From NCBI GenBank assembly GCA_038503075.1, contig JBCAML010000002.1:124001-188000 (forward strand): a stretch of DNA of 64,000 bases, in the 5' to 3' direction. Source of the DNA: Gyromitra esculenta (taxonomy: Eukaryota > Ascomycota > Pezizomycetes > Pezizales > Discinaceae). The notes under the pieces are model-generated. The model did no database searches and was not told the origin of the DNA. It saw only the letters and a list, made by a program, of their open reading frames with translations. The stretch's first letter is position 1. Each line of letters begins with the position of its first letter. Below, in pieces: positions 22,709-34,081 of this stretch. Position numbers and translations under genes: made by a program.

Positions 22709-23293
22709 ATGTCCATGCCATCAACGACCCACGACCCTCTGTAACAGGAAGCTATTGGTTTAGGTTTAGTTTCAGATATGGCTAGAGAAGCTCTATCTAT
22801 TCCTACTATCTCGATCGCTGCAGTACCTATGTCTTTCTAGTAATAGCTAACACGGGGGAGCGACTCTAGTTTTTTCTGACACTGCGTTTAGTTGCTACCG
22901 CCTGCTGCTGAATTTCATCAAGTAGCCTGTTTGGGCGCTGGAGGGCTTGTGGAGGTGTCTAGTCGCTGAGGGCTACCCGTCTCTGCCGTTGGAGTGCGTT
23001 GGGGTGGTAATCGTTCTAGATCTTACTACGTCCGCGCTTTGTATTCGCCATATGGGCTCGACGTTTCGAGGTTGAGTGGATATGACACGTTTTTTATGTG
23101 GCGTAGTGTTCTGGGAGGCACGTATGTAAAACGGTCGAATAGTGGTTTTATATCAAGGGGAATGTAAGGACAGTTGGCCCTGCGGAGTTGAAATGGGTTT
23201 GCTGTAGATATAGTATATTGGTTCTTAGGGAGGAAGTGCTACATGTTCCAGCTTCTATTGTCAGTGTTCATTTGGACTTCATACTCGGGCAGT

Positions 23294-23312
23294 GATCACA
23301 GGTTGTCACTCG
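23294..23312 (-). promoter_or_regulatory. Bipartite CGAGTGA motif, copy 13
   Basis: CGAGTGAC, spacer AACCT, second half GTGA (full GTGATC). In the 3' flank of the membrane-protein gene, sense orientation. Confidence 0.55.
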
Positions 23313-23502
23313 GTAGAGAATTACGATTGATTACTGCTGTCTACTAGAAACATTGCTATTACAGATATTACAGTATGAGCGTGAGCGAATAAACTGCTTC
23401 ACGTGTCCTTAGTGAGCCTGAGATCAAAGTGGATGGATAGCTGATGAGATTTTGGTGAGATTATTTGGTCGGCTATTTCTTGGCTCATGGGGCGTGCCAC
23501 CG

Positions 23503-24248
23503 CTACAATCTCTGCGAGCGTAGACTGCTGAGATGAGTGCTAGTAGTTCTACCATTCTCGTCTGCTATTGAGAGTAAGTCTTCCAAAGACCCATCATTCT
23601 CCGAATAGCATTGAAAGGGAACCGAAAGCTTGCGCCATGGCTTTTGAGACTGGGGTGCCTTGCGATTGACAATGCAAGCGTATATGATGAAAACACCGTA
23701 GATGACACTGGTATATTGTAACCGTCAGCTTAAGTGAGAAAAAAACTCTCGTGGCTACTAGGATTCGTGTTTCGTACGTTGTGAATATTGAAAAAGTAAA
23801 CGTGAACTTCGGGTTTTGGCAATATAGCCACTTGTCCTTAAAGTGCTTTGGACACATGACGTCGAAAATCCCTCTGAGGTTGGAGATGGCGATAGATTGG
23901 TAGAAACAAGCGGAAACCCAGAAGAACCAGAGTGCGGTGTTGAGAGCGATTGAGAAGAGAGGGCTTAGGCGAGATTTGATGTACAGCAACGCATGAAGGA
24001 GGATAGCGAGAGTAGAGAAAGTGCTGCAAATGACATTGAGAATCAGGCGTCTGAAAACCGGTTAGTATCAGCTGGGATAGAGGGAGTATCGAGATCTGGA
24101 TGGCTTACTTTGAAGGTCTTGTAACGAGCGTGCCTCTCACATAGCTTATATCGTAGGCACTGATTCCGAGAACTATGAGGACACACATGAGCTGACAGTA
24201 CAAGAGCCAGAGTGTCGAGATTGGCCTCCAGCGGGGATCGCAGGGCAT
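23503..24248 (-). CDS. Small four-helix membrane protein (MARVEL-like)
   Basis: Three exons: 24248-24109, 24050-23778 and 23707-23503. Introns of 58 and 70 nt (donors GTAAGC and GTACGA, acceptors CAG) leave one frame of 205 aa. Hydrophobic helices lie at about 14-31 (LWLLYCQLMCVLIVLGIS), 48-65 (LILNVICSTFSTLAILL), 75-92 (IALNTALWFFWVSACFY) and 137-155 (TVIYGVFIIYACIV). Helix number, short loops and the A-L-N-T...W-F-F-W segment in helix 3 resemble fungal MARVEL-domain proteins of the plasma membrane and vesicles. I infer the family from topology, not from a decisive motif. The tail is polar and cytosolic. A CGAGTGA motif copy lies 191 bp past the stop in the same orientation. Confidence 0.72.
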
Positions 24249-25120
24249 TCTGGTTGGAGTAGCGGTCTAGGACTGCAAAAAATCCAGGAGATAATTTGCT
24301 CGGGGTTTCTTCAATGAGGCAGTTATAAAGAATGATATCTACAGCGATCTTGAAATTAGAAAGATTATCCTTTGTTCGATATAACGGCCAGGATTTTCAC
24401 TTATAGTCTAAATCCGGGCGTTTCTATTGAGAGTAGTACGTTGACAAAGAGGTGGCGTATTTTCTGTTGCCTTCTTAGACATGTGGAGATAACCACGACT
24501 TTACTGCTGTGCTATAGATCTATAAATAAGAAAATAAATTAATAAAGGATCGTGTATAGTATACAACTGACTATAGCTAGACTTGAGGAATATCGATTAT
24601 TCACTTGCGGATACTCTAAGACAAAAACAGCTACGAAGCATTCGGCGAAACCAAGAAGCCGCTGTTTTGAATAAACAAACTATAAGTCTTCCCTGAATTG
24701 GTTCTTGTGTAACCCTTTAATAAGGGCTGAATATTTGTGTCGCTTGGCTAACGAAACGATATCTTTATCTGGAAATACTGCTGAGTCACGTGCACCTTGC
24801 TGATGAAGCTCGGGGGTATCACGATATAAACAGGTCGACGTCGCAACGTGTCGAGAAAGATAATAGCTATTATATTTTATAATCGGGTTGATATTAAATT
24901 AAACAAAGTAAATATATGAATGGTAGGCTAGCTATAGGTTTTAAGGGAAAAGGGGAATCTCATCGGTGGAGTGTAGTGACAAAGTAAATAAAAAGAGTGC
25001 AACCCGATTAGGACTTAAGGAAAAGAGAACATTTATCCGACCCAAACATAACTGTTATCAAATTCATTTCATAAGACCTAGGTGCGTAAGGGGCACCGGA
25101 TGTTGAAGGAGGCGAGATCT
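24249..25120. other. AT-rich intergenic stretch
   Basis: Between the start of the membrane-protein gene and the 3' end of the hydrophobin gene. No coding frame or named element is visible. Confidence 0.6.
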
Positions 25121-25700
25121 CTAGATGAGAGATGCAAGGGCGAGACAGCCGAGATTGATCAGGCCGTTCTGGGGTCATGTCAGTGGATTATCTTCGGGAC
25201 GAATGGGGGATATGGAAGGAATTACCTGAGAGACTTCGCCCTGGCAACAAGCAGCCTTTGCGTCGCAAGCCTTGTTGATGGGAACCTGGACTGGTAACAG
25301 AGATACGAATTAGTTATATGTGGAGAATTATTTGGTGACGGTGGGATATAAACATACCACCGACAACAGGGATGTTGATGGGTGAACACTGGATTCCAAT
25401 GTCGCCACTTCCGAAAACAGCTCCGAGAAGGCCAGCGTTGGTGGTATCGCCCTTCTTCTCGATCTTGTTGCAGCAGTTAAGCTGTGCGTTACCACAGGTC
25501 TGGACACCCTGCTCAACAGTGTAATCGCCCTTGACCGTTCCCTTATTGGCGGCACTGTTTCCAGCATTCTGGCCCTTGTTACCAACATCCTGGTTACCCT
25601 CACCATCATTGCCCGAGGATGCGATTTGTCGGGCGACCAAAGGAGACGCTGAAACGGTGAGGGCAAGAGCTAGGATAGCGATCAATTTTTGGGCAAGCAT
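25121..25700 (-). CDS. Class I hydrophobin
   Basis: Three exons: 25700-25358, 25290-25226 and 25168-25121. Introns of 67 and 57 nt leave a 151-aa frame. Residues 1-18 are a signal peptide (LIAILALALTVSASP). A Gly/Asn-rich segment (26-60) precedes the hydrophobin core. The eight cysteines are at 69, 76, 77, 105, 123, 129, 130 and 144, i.e. C-x6-CC-x27-C-x17-C-x5-CC-x13-C. This fits the class I pattern and not class II, whose loops are shorter and fixed. By family knowledge hydrophobins are secreted and self-assemble into amphipathic rodlet layers on aerial hyphae and spores. The last cysteine is found only with the short third exon, which supports the gene model. A TATAAAA lies 74 bp upstream of the ATG. 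Confidence 0.94.
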
Positions 25701-25773
25701 ATTGACTATTGTGGAGTATGTGGGATTTAAGAAGAAGGCTTTTTAGTTTCGAGTATGTGAAGGTGTGGGGTTG

Positions 25774-25782
25774 TTTTATAAA
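25774..25782 (-). promoter_or_regulatory. TATA box of the hydrophobin gene
   Basis: TTTATAAAA on the minus strand, about 75 bp upstream of the hydrophobin ATG. This is consistent with a strong, regulated promoter. Confidence 0.65.
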
Positions 25783-27430
25783 GGATTGAGAGAAGAGTGT
25801 GTGGTCTTTGAGGTAGTAAATGCTTGATGAGAGTGGTGGGTATTAGAGTTACGAGGAACTGACCCAATTTTATACATATCTAAATGATGGCATGCGAGGA
25901 GTTTGTTTATTGTCTTAATTTTATTTTGCTTCTGTGTGTTGTGATCGCTACGCATCGCACTGATATCTCAATGTGTTTTGATGTCAAGTATGCAGGATAT
26001 TAGACTGGAGAATGCACAAGTTTAGTGTACCTTGCAGCTTTAAGTCTCCTTGCTTCGGGGTTGAAGTTTGGTTGTGATTCAGATCTACATTACCTCAAAT
26101 CAGCCCAGGTGAATATATTTTTTTTGGTGGAAAGCACCACAATGCTGCGTTTTAGAGCTCGGGGTATTTAGTAATAGTTGAACTCTTAATTTAAACTAAT
26201 AGGTACTGGTTGTGAGAGGATATTCGTTAGAAGGATTGAATTATAAAAACTGAAGTTTGCCTTTAGACGCGAGTCATAGCCCGGAGCATCTATCTCCTAA
26301 ACAGTACCTTTAGGGATATGGGATATATGTGCTAAAAACAATATATCTGAGGAAAGGTAAGGGGTAAATGACTCAGGTCATGGAAATACCAGCTGAGGTA
26401 GTTGGGATGATGAGGATTTACTTATGATATGAGAAACGAATACAAATTTCCAGCAGCTAGCCAGACGGTGTTAGATCAATGTACTAGCTAGGGAGATGAT
26501 ATTGTATTGCCGTACCTGTATCTGCGGGCAGTTTAGGTGTTTAGGGAAACTTAATGCAGGGCATACGTTTTATGGCTATAGAAGGTCAAATTTTATTGGC
26601 TTGAATTACCGTCGTGCATCAAGCTCTAACTATATATAGATCTAGATGGTTCGGTGGTTTGATTCTCAACATAGCTTGGTATTAGGTTTGGTACGCAGTA
26701 CAGCTGTAGAAGTAGCGCTCTGGTGAAATGCCCTGCATTTCGTTCCTGCTCTTGACAACTAGTGAGTCCACACTTAATAATAGTACTCTAAACTGTTTTA
26801 GGATTGAGCATGCTTACCTAAAGATTCTAGTCTCGTTTTCAGACCTAACCCAATAGTAAAGATTATGGGCATTTGAGTGCTAGAAACGAGTTAAGTAATT
26901 GGTTTTTGTCACAATGAATATCATTTCCTGATTTGTCAATTTAGAAATACGGTTATGGGTGATAATATTACCCTAGCCCTTGGATGGTTATCGGCTTTAG
27001 CCGGCTAAAGTTGTGAAGCAGTAATCACGGAATTAGGCAGTTGGTATCTTCAAAAGGGATTGAAATTACCTCCGAGACTAACCGCATAAGCCGGCCCAGG
27101 GGTTAGCATACTAATTTGCCTTCGAGGTCAAGCCAAATTCCTGTTAGCGATACTGGGATGTCGTGATAAGGTTAGATAGTTTTATAGAGCGTCCATGATA
27201 TCAATATTGGTATGACTATCACTGACTGCTTATGGATTGTCGTGATACTCATAAGAATGGTATCATTGGGTAATAAATTGCGTGAGCCACACCTATCATG
27301 TCGTAACCCGAGGGATATTGTGGGCGTCAGGGGGATTATTACCAGTATCTTGATTTAAGCAGCCATCTTGCCTCATCGCGATTATAAAAGTTCCTCGGAA
27401 AATTGCGGCGCCCTTGCGCAAACGTTAGCA
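25783..27430. other. Divergent intergenic region
   Basis: About 1.6 kb between the divergent hydrophobin (minus) and dioxygenase (plus) genes. AT-rich, with no supported frame and no CGAGTGA motif. Confidence 0.6.
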
Positions 27431-28780
27431 ATGGCGACGAATATCGTTGCGAGAGAGACTCCTGTTTCCCTTAAAGCTACCAAAGACAAATCGAAAACAT
27501 CGGGTCAGCTGGAGCCTGAGTTCGCTTTGCTAGGATCATACGAACTGTTCCCGAAAAGAATTGAAGGTCCAACAGTGTGGAAGGCTGAAGACTATCGAGA
27601 TCACCCTGAGAGATGGACACATGCCTGGAGCAATGAAGAAGTGGAGGAAATTGAAACTGCTGCAGATCGATTCCTGAGTGAAGGGTATGAATTGACCGAT
27701 GTTACAAAGGTGAGATTTCACAGATAAAGTTTCAATCAAGGAGCTTAAGATATATTGAGTCAATCCTTAGGAACTTTTCCATCTCCCGAAGCTTTCCAGC
27801 TTTCTCGAGTCCGTTCGAAAAGAGCTACTTAATGGGAAAGGGTTTATCCTTTTTAAGGGGTTTCCTGTCGAGCGCTGGGGAAATAAAAAGTCTGCAGTAG
27901 CATATATGGGGATTGGAACGTATCTTGGTTACTTTGTCTCCCAGAATGCAAAAGGCCACGTTTTGGGACATGTCAAAGACCTAGGAGAGGATTCCACTCA
28001 GATCGATAAAGTAAGGATCTACAGAACGAATGCTAGGTAAATTCACTATTCTAGGCGATTGAGAAGTTGAGATTTGCTGATATGAGCCTCTGAATAGGCA
28101 ATTCTTTCATTCGGATGATTCCGATCTCGTTGGGCTTCTCTGCATTGCGAGAGCTCTCAAGGGAGGCGAATCAGATTTGATATCGTCCCACCATGTCTTT
28201 AACGTTCTTCAAGAAGAACGTCCAGATGTCGTCCGAACCTTTACAGAACCGATCTGGTATTTTGATCGGAAAGGGGAGACCTCGAAAGGACAGAAGGAGT
28301 GGGTCCGAGCTTCTGTCTTTTACTGGTATGATGGAAAAGTGTACACAAAGTAGGTTGCTTTCTCTGGATTTGTTCTTCAGTATGATTTTTGGCGCTGATA
28401 AGATACTCTTGGTAAGATGGGATCCGTACTATGTCAGGTCCCTGACGCGTTTCTCTGATAAGGGCTTGATTCCACCCCTCTCAGATGCCCAACTCGAAGC
28501 CTTGAATGTGCTTGAGAAGACATGCTTGCGTTTGTCTTTGCATATGATTCTTGAGGTTGGCGATATCCAATTCCTTAGCAACAATCATGTGTTTCATGCC
28601 CGCACCGAATACACCGATCATCCACCACCATACCCACGAAGACATCTAATGAGATTATGGCTTTCAACGCCAGAGACCGAAGGTGGTTGGAGACTACCTT
28701 TTGCCGATAGTAAAAATCTTAAACGGGGAGGTATCCAAGTAGACGATACAGCTGAGAACGCGCCTTTGGACGCTGAGTAG
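27431..28780 (+). CDS. TauD/TfdA-like Fe(II)/2-oxoglutarate dioxygenase
   Basis: Four exons: 27431-27709, 27771-28036, 28098-28349 and 28417-28780. Three introns of 61-67 nt leave one 386-aa frame. Conserved blocks are GFILFKGFPVERW, GIGTYLGYFVSQNAKG, VRIYRTNARQFFHSDDSD (the His and first Asp of the iron site), ALKGGESDLISSHHVFN, KWDPYYVRSLTRFSD and VGDIQFLSNNHVFHARTEY (distal iron His), with RRHLMRLW binding 2-oxoglutarate. By family knowledge the enzyme hydroxylates a substrate using O2 and 2-oxoglutarate, with decarboxylation to succinate. Taurine is the model substrate but cannot be assumed for fungal paralogs. The start is the first ATG; the upstream part of the open frame has none. The intron inside VYTK-WDPYY confirms splicing. 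Confidence 0.93.
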
Positions 28781-28911
28781 GTATTTGTAGAGGATAAGCG
28801 GGAACTGGTTACCCATTGTATAAGCATTATCGGCAGGATCATTAGGTGGTAGTCTCAGCAGAAGTCTTGAAAAAGAAAGCACGAAAAAGCTCATAACTAT
28901 GGAGGACATTT

Positions 28912-29525
28912 TCAGATCAGCTCAAAATCCCACTCATTCTCCTCGTCTGCTCCAAGAATCTCCCACCTATCCTTTTCTTCGTCTTGTTTGGGGGCCTCAA
29001 AAGCCTCTAGTTAATCCTCACTAATCTCAGCCATCTTATCCTTATGAGTTCCTGTAGCATCCAATCCCAACATGACTTCGTCAACAGTTCTATCGTGCAT
29101 CATAACTTCACGGAATCCCTTGTATTTCTTGTCTGAGAGCAAATATTCTTCTGAGATCGAAGTCGGACTAATTTTCATCTCAGCCTTTTGAATATCTAAT
29201 TCTGAAGAGTTTGAACTTTGTTTGTTGGAGCGTGCTGCCTGCTCCGACTTTCGAATTAGTCAATTCTCGTAATTTAAATAAGTCGAGCACCTTCTCAAGC
29301 CCAATACTGGAGATTATGGAGGGCATTAATAGAACTTGCTCTGAATCTTTCGTTTGGGGCGCCGGGGTTGGAATCTCTAAGGGCCTCCTGACTGTACTTT
29401 TGGTCTTTCTTGATTTTGATCTTTCTCTGTTTGAGTCGATTCAATAGAGTTATATGGTAAGAGTTGCCTTTATCATAGGCTGAATTTAGCGGGATTTCAG
29501 CGTCTGGCAGCGGGAATCTGGTCAT
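28912..29525 (-). pseudogene. Possible decayed gene, family unrecognised
   Basis: On the minus strand three consecutive coding-like pieces use compatible phases but are broken. The first starts at the ATG at 29525 and is basic and polar (LLNRLKQRKIKIKKDQKYS). A shifted piece, VLDLFKLRELTN, follows. The last is acidic, with KGFREVMMHDRTVDEVML and DEEKDRWEILGADEEN, and is split by an in-frame TAA at 29011-29013. The charged, low-bias amino acid make-up looks like real protein. No domain is recognised. It may instead be a gene with introns I could not resolve. Confidence 0.35.
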
Positions 29526-31058
29526 TTTCGTCAGCTAATCGGAAAAGTCTGGATTTTTGAGTGTTAAAATTCTAGAAATTAGCGGGGTGGAGTGGATGAA
29601 AATGGCTCGAGAAGGTAAAGGGTTTAGTGCAGAATTTCTGAGTATTTATTGAAACCCCGATAAGGTTGGAGAAGCCCGTTGAATTAAAATACAGTCAACT
29701 CTATGCTACGGAAGCTTTGGTTTTGTAGGATTATGAGTAGCATCGTGTTTGGAAACTGTACATTGAAGGAAGTATTAATCCAATTGCACTACATAATCAA
29801 CATTTATCTTTTGATCAACCGATGTATCCGCCTTATCCGGTTGGCTACGGGGATTTTGTTTTGGGTGTTTCTAGCCTATCGTCTGGTGTGCTGGAAGATA
29901 TAGTGAGCATGTTTCGAGAGTTTCCGAGTGAGAGGTCGTAGGCCTACGCACCCAAGACGCGACATCAACTGAAACAACCCAGTGCCAGATGTAAGTGGTC
30001 TTCTGTAGCTCTATAGAAAGAGACCTCGAATTCTCCTATAGGAAAACGCCAACGTGGTGAAACTTTTACTAACTATATCTCAGGTGACTTTCTTTCTCTA
30101 TATCTGGTCTAACCGAAAAGGAGACACAAGTATTTTTTCGCTCGTCTGGTAAACAACTTTGGAATCGGCTGGAACGTGATGTTAAGAAATGCTAAGCAGT
30201 AGAACGGGGTCGAAACTACAGCTGGAATGAGGATCACCAGCCATCATTGTGCCAGTCGCGGGGTTTAAACCACTAGTTCCGCAGTCGCGGGGCTACGTAT
30301 GCATGCTATTTCCATTTCACGATGAAGTTCGTATGCGTGTGTTGACGCAACTAGCGCATTACTTGTATTTTGTCATCGTGATGAACTTCTGAGAATCCGC
30401 AAAGGTTAGAAAGAGCTGGCGGATTATGGTAACCGCGATCCAGTGATTTAATGAGGGGTTCGATGTCTCATTAGAAACAGTATGATTCACTACGAATTTC
30501 TATGTACTGGCTATGGTGTTTAAATAGAAGGAGAAACGAATTTATACTAATAGTAGCTATAGAAACATTTTGCTACTGTGACAATTTTCTATGTCCGGGA
30601 TATTTGCTATGCATGAGGCTGGCCCACTGGATTCTCACAGGAATGCTGTATTCTCCATAATCCCTTTCTTTACCTAGCATTCTAAGAGTTGAAGTCTTGG
30701 TTTGTTCCCGGATCAAGTTAAAATTCACAATTGATGGCGATAACACATTTATTTAAAATCCCTGCTATTCCCTGCGAGCAGACTTACGGGTATTGAGGGC
30801 TAGTAGGGGCGTAGCAAATGTTCAAAGCTATATGCTATAGCCTCCGTGGAACCGCATCACATATACATTGATATATTTTCAAGAATTGAACTAGACTGAG
30901 ACCTAAACTAAAGACTTGACATTCCAGGGTAGCCGGAAACAGCACGCGACCGTTTTCATGGGCTATTTTAGGATCTATGATCCAGCCATGGGGTATCATT
31001 ACCCTCCAGGGCTGCAAGCATTCTCACGTTTGCGTCCCTCGCTGTTGTATGAGATCAA

Positions 31059-31065
31059 TATATAG
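31059..31065 (+). promoter_or_regulatory. TATA box of the Ser/Thr-rich GPI protein gene
   Basis: TATATAG lies about 130 bp before the ATG at 31192, leaving room for a leader of about 100 nt that is CAAAC-rich, as is common for fungal 5' leaders. Confidence 0.5.
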
Positions 31066-31191
31066 CAGCTTTCTTCGCAGAAGCAAACCTTCTAACCTTC
31101 AGACTTGATTTTTCGACTGCTATCATCCATTTCCATTGAATCGGACAACTAAGCCATACAAACACCAAACCAAAAACTACTACCACAAGCT

Positions 31192-31866
31192 ATGTATTTC
31201 GCCAACACCATCATAGTCCTCGCGGGACTATCTTCTATCGCTGGTGCAGCAACAACCTACGACGACGGAATGTACCACCCTGACCTCACCCCTACTGCAG
31301 CAGTAACTGTATCGCAAGCTACTTCCACTGCCACGTCGGTCGTGCCGCAGGCAGCCACCTCTACAGCGTCAGCTGTATCTCAAGCAACCACGTACGTTTC
31401 TTCAGCTTATGGAAGTGCCGAAACCTGGTATCCGACCCTCAGCAAGTCGACTTACGTCGGATACTGGACTCGCAACGCTACTACAACCACTTCCTCCGGA
31501 TCCTCTAAGAGTTCTACTGTGTCTGCCACTTATACGGGTACAACAAAGATGGGTAGCAATAATATGACTATGACTATGAAGCCTGGAAATGTCTCTATAA
31601 CAATGACTGTGTCGGACCGAGTGTAAGTCAAAACCATCTGCTGAGAAGTGAAAAATGTTAACAATAGCTTTAATAGCTATACAACGACCATTTGTGATTT
31701 CGAAAGCAGCTGTTACACAACTCTTGCAACTGCTACTGGCGGATTTGGTCAGTTCAGGACTACCTCATCGATTGAGCCAACAATGACCCCGTTCAGTAGC
31801 TCGGATAGGCTTATTGCTAGCGGGTGGGGCGCGTTGGTGCTATGTGGAATTGCGATGCTGTTGTAA
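31192..31866 (+). CDS. Ser/Thr-rich secreted GPI-anchored surface protein
   Basis: Two exons, 31192-31622 and 31668-31866. The 45-nt intron (donor GTAAGT, branch GTTAAC, acceptor TAG) joins the frames to 209 aa. Residues 1-19 are a signal peptide (MYFANTIIVLAGLSSIAGAA). The middle is Ser/Thr/Ala-rich with a short repeated SQATST/SQATTY motif and N-glycosylation sites (NATT, NMT, NVS). A two-cysteine piece (TICDFESSCYT) lies after the intron. The C-terminus (LIASGWGALVLCGIAMLL) is a typical GPI signal. It is therefore probably a glycosylated wall or membrane-surface protein. No enzymatic domain is visible. One CGAGTGA motif copy lies about 230 bp downstream in the opposite orientation. Confidence 0.82.
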
Positions 31867-32572
31867 AACGATGGGAGATAGCATGATGGATGGTTTAGAG
31901 TATGCGTCTCGTATTTTCTAAGAAAGTGGTATTAAACAGAATAATAATATTTTCTTTTGTGTTTGGTTAATCGTGTAACTCTTCTCTAAACACTCGTATG
32001 ATTTAGAGCTATATCTAGGAAGATATATATACTCTAAAGAACTGTGAGAGTCAATACACATTGTTTCGCCCATACCATAAACCATCTGAGTGTCAGTTGA
32101 TCACATACTGTCACTCGGGCTAAGTGATGACGGGCTAGCCGTTGCATGCTCTCTGATTTTGAGTAAATTGTGGGTGACGGGGAGAGCTAAATAGTGGCTT
32201 CGCTTTCGTAGAGGATTTCGTAGAAGACCCGGATCGCCACCAGTTCATGATCTTTCAAGCTTTCAGCTCAATTAACCTGCAAATAGCTAGTACAAAAAGT
32301 TGCTCAGACCTCCCAGCGCCCAATTTCGCTCCGAACAATCTCCACACGAAATCTACACAGCCCATTCCTAAAGCATCGTTCATACCTCATGTTCCCATCC
32401 AAATTCACACAAAAACAACCAAGACCCGTACTGTTCCGCAATTCTTCATCTCGTGCCACTGCGCGTCCCCCCCCAGCTCCGGCCAGCCATCCACTCTTCT
32501 CGTTCCATCGCTAAACCCATATTTTCCTCACACTAACCCATACACGATTGATAGCTTCGCACGTAATTTCAA
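31867..32572. other. Convergent intergenic region
   Basis: Separates the GPI-protein gene from the 3' end of the first RRM gene. A plus-strand frame (32247-32606) only covers pyrimidine-rich 3' flank and has no domain. Confidence 0.6.
32099..32117 (-). promoter_or_regulatory. Bipartite CGAGTGA motif, copy 14
   Basis: CGAGTGAC, spacer AGTAT, second half GTGA (full GTGATC). Between the GPI-protein gene and the first RRM gene. Confidence 0.55.
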
Positions 32573-34081
32573 CTATTTCCTCGCTACTAGCCCCGATCCA
32601 CAGTAATCCGGCACCCATTCCCACCCAACCTTCAATTTTCCCTCCTTAACCTTCATCGTTACCTCCTGTACCCTCCACCACGCATCCCTTACGCTCTCAC
32701 ATTCAACCAAAGCCTCTCTCCTCCCTCCGCTCTCCTTCAATGTCACCTCAATCAAAAAATTATTTTTCCCACCCCACCACGACATCACTTCATCTTTATC
32801 CACATATCCTCTAATCCCATTTCCCCCAATTAATCCCGCCTCGAGTCCCGTAAACTTCACAACTCTCGTTGCCCCGCACTCCACGATCCTGCTCGCAACA
32901 TAGTAGTCCATACGCACTACCGCCTGATCTGCCCAATTTACATTCGCCTGGAATTTCCCAGAAAAAGGGTTCTTGTTCGTGCGGCTATTTCCTGCGACGA
33001 ACAGCGCCTGTGCGTGAACGGCGTGAACGAAGAGCAATAGACAAGTTCCACGATACGGATATGGCACAATCCGCTCTAATGGGCCTTGCGTGATGCAGCG
33101 GAGAAGCCCAGGAAGGGAGAAATTCGGACCAAGATTAGTGATGTAAATTGCGCGACGGCGGGTATGGGACTCGCTAACAAGGCGGTCTGTGGTGGTTCGA
33201 GGGGCGTTGTAGAGAGGCTGGGGACGAGTAATGATACCTGGGGTGGCGCGGGACTGTGAATGGAGCTGAGCGTGAGTTTTTGGGGAGGGGCCGGTGGGGA
33301 TGTTTACTGGGGAATTTTCGATGGGTCCTTTGCGAGCTAGAATTTTACGGGGGCCGGTTGGAGGGAGGGTGGTGGTGATGGGAGGCTGCTTTGGTTCGGG
33401 TTCGAGAGCCGCCTTTTTTGCCCACGAAGCCCAAGTTTCAGACTCCCGCTCTTCCCCGACGTCACCGTGGTAGTGATCAACGCTATTAGAGACCCTTTCT
33501 CTGTCAGTAATTCTCCCCGATAAAATCAGCTTTAAGCAATCCACTTTCGTCTCTAGATCCCTGATCCTTTCTTCGGCAGTGGCTAGCTTCTCATCTGCAC
33601 ACCCTAAAGCTACCCCACCATTCTTATCATTATCGGTATAGTTAGTATGAGCTGCGCCAGCCTCCAGCTCAGCTATTCTTTTTGCCATCTTTGCCATATC
33701 TTCCCCATACCGCTCTTTCAGAGTAATTTTGTAGGTCTCCATCATCTCTTCATACGTCTTCTCTATCACCTTTCTCGCTTCCTCGTGCAATTCATCTTCA
33801 CCGCGCTCACGACAGAGAGCATCCCAACTACTGCGTTTGACAATGATCAAGTCGGACAAAGCAACGCCATCAAATGATTGTTCGACAAGGTTCGAAAAAC
33901 GCTTATAACTCAGAGGTCCATCAGAACTACGAGTGTCTATGCTGGAAATGGAGATATCCGAAGCTTCGCTAGGTTCTAGCTCTGATGGGATCCGGAGCCG
34001 AGGTTCGTGCTGTGCACGAGTGTAAGTTATCTGTGCATGAGTCAATAAAGAAAAGAGAGAGGCACATACTATATGCGCCAT
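32573..34081 (-). CDS. Coiled-coil and RRM-like protein
   Basis: One long frame of 502 codons. Codons 5-24 (34010-34069) are bounded by GTATGT and CAG, are 60 nt long and translate to a hydrophobic stretch out of character with the rest. I read them as an intron that happens to stay open, giving 482 aa. The protein has a charged coiled coil (about 75-185 of the unspliced frame), a Pro/Thr-rich linker, then an RRM-like fold: RRAIYITNLGPNFSLPGLLR followed by RGTCLLLFVHAVHAQALFVAG (RNP-type strands). A conserved C-terminal region with TRVVKFTGLE and NNFLIEVTLKES follows. The neighbouring minus-strand gene has the same kind of layout (IIV/VIV-x-R..W..L N-terminal motif and RRM), so the two may be distant paralogs. 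Role in RNA binding is inferred. Confidence 0.72.
   Translation of the reverse strand: MAHIVCASLFSLLTHAQITYTRAQHEPRLRIPSELEPSEASDISISSIDTRSSDGPLSYKRFSNLVEQSFDGVALSDLIIVKRSSWDALCRERGEDELHEEARKVIEKTYEEMMETYKITLKERYGEDMAKMAKRIAELEAGAAHTNYTDNDKNGGVALGCADEKLATAEERIRDLETKVDCLKLILSGRITDRERVSNSVDHYHGDVGEERESETWASWAKKAALEPEPKQPPITTTLPPTGPRKILARKGPIENSPVNIPTGPSPKTHAQLHSQSRATPGIITRPQPLYNAPRTTTDRLVSESHTRRRAIYITNLGPNFSLPGLLRCITQGPLERIVPYPYRGTCLLLFVHAVHAQALFVAGNSRTNKNPFSGKFQANVNWADQAVVRMDYYVASRIVECGATRVVKFTGLEAGLIGGNGIRGYVDKDEVMSWWGGKNNFLIEVTLKESGGRREALVECESVRDAWWRVQEVTMKVKEGKLKVGWEWVPDYCGSGLVARK

Larger units (their letters stand above)
19144..23502. other. Long intergenic stretch, no supported gene
   Basis: The longest gene-free span left of the transposons. 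Many short overlapping frames exist, but none has a domain or keeps open across plausible introns. It holds a (GT)n run, a CTGTG repeat, telomere-like TTTAGG repeats, one GGTTAGGG box (20470) and CGAGTGA motif copies at 22690 and 23294. Confidence 0.5.
28781..31191. other. Intergenic stretch with a probable gene relic
   Basis: AT-rich DNA. Apart from the decayed minus-strand frame at 28912-29525 I see no coding sequence, and no copy of the bipartite motif. Confidence 0.55.
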
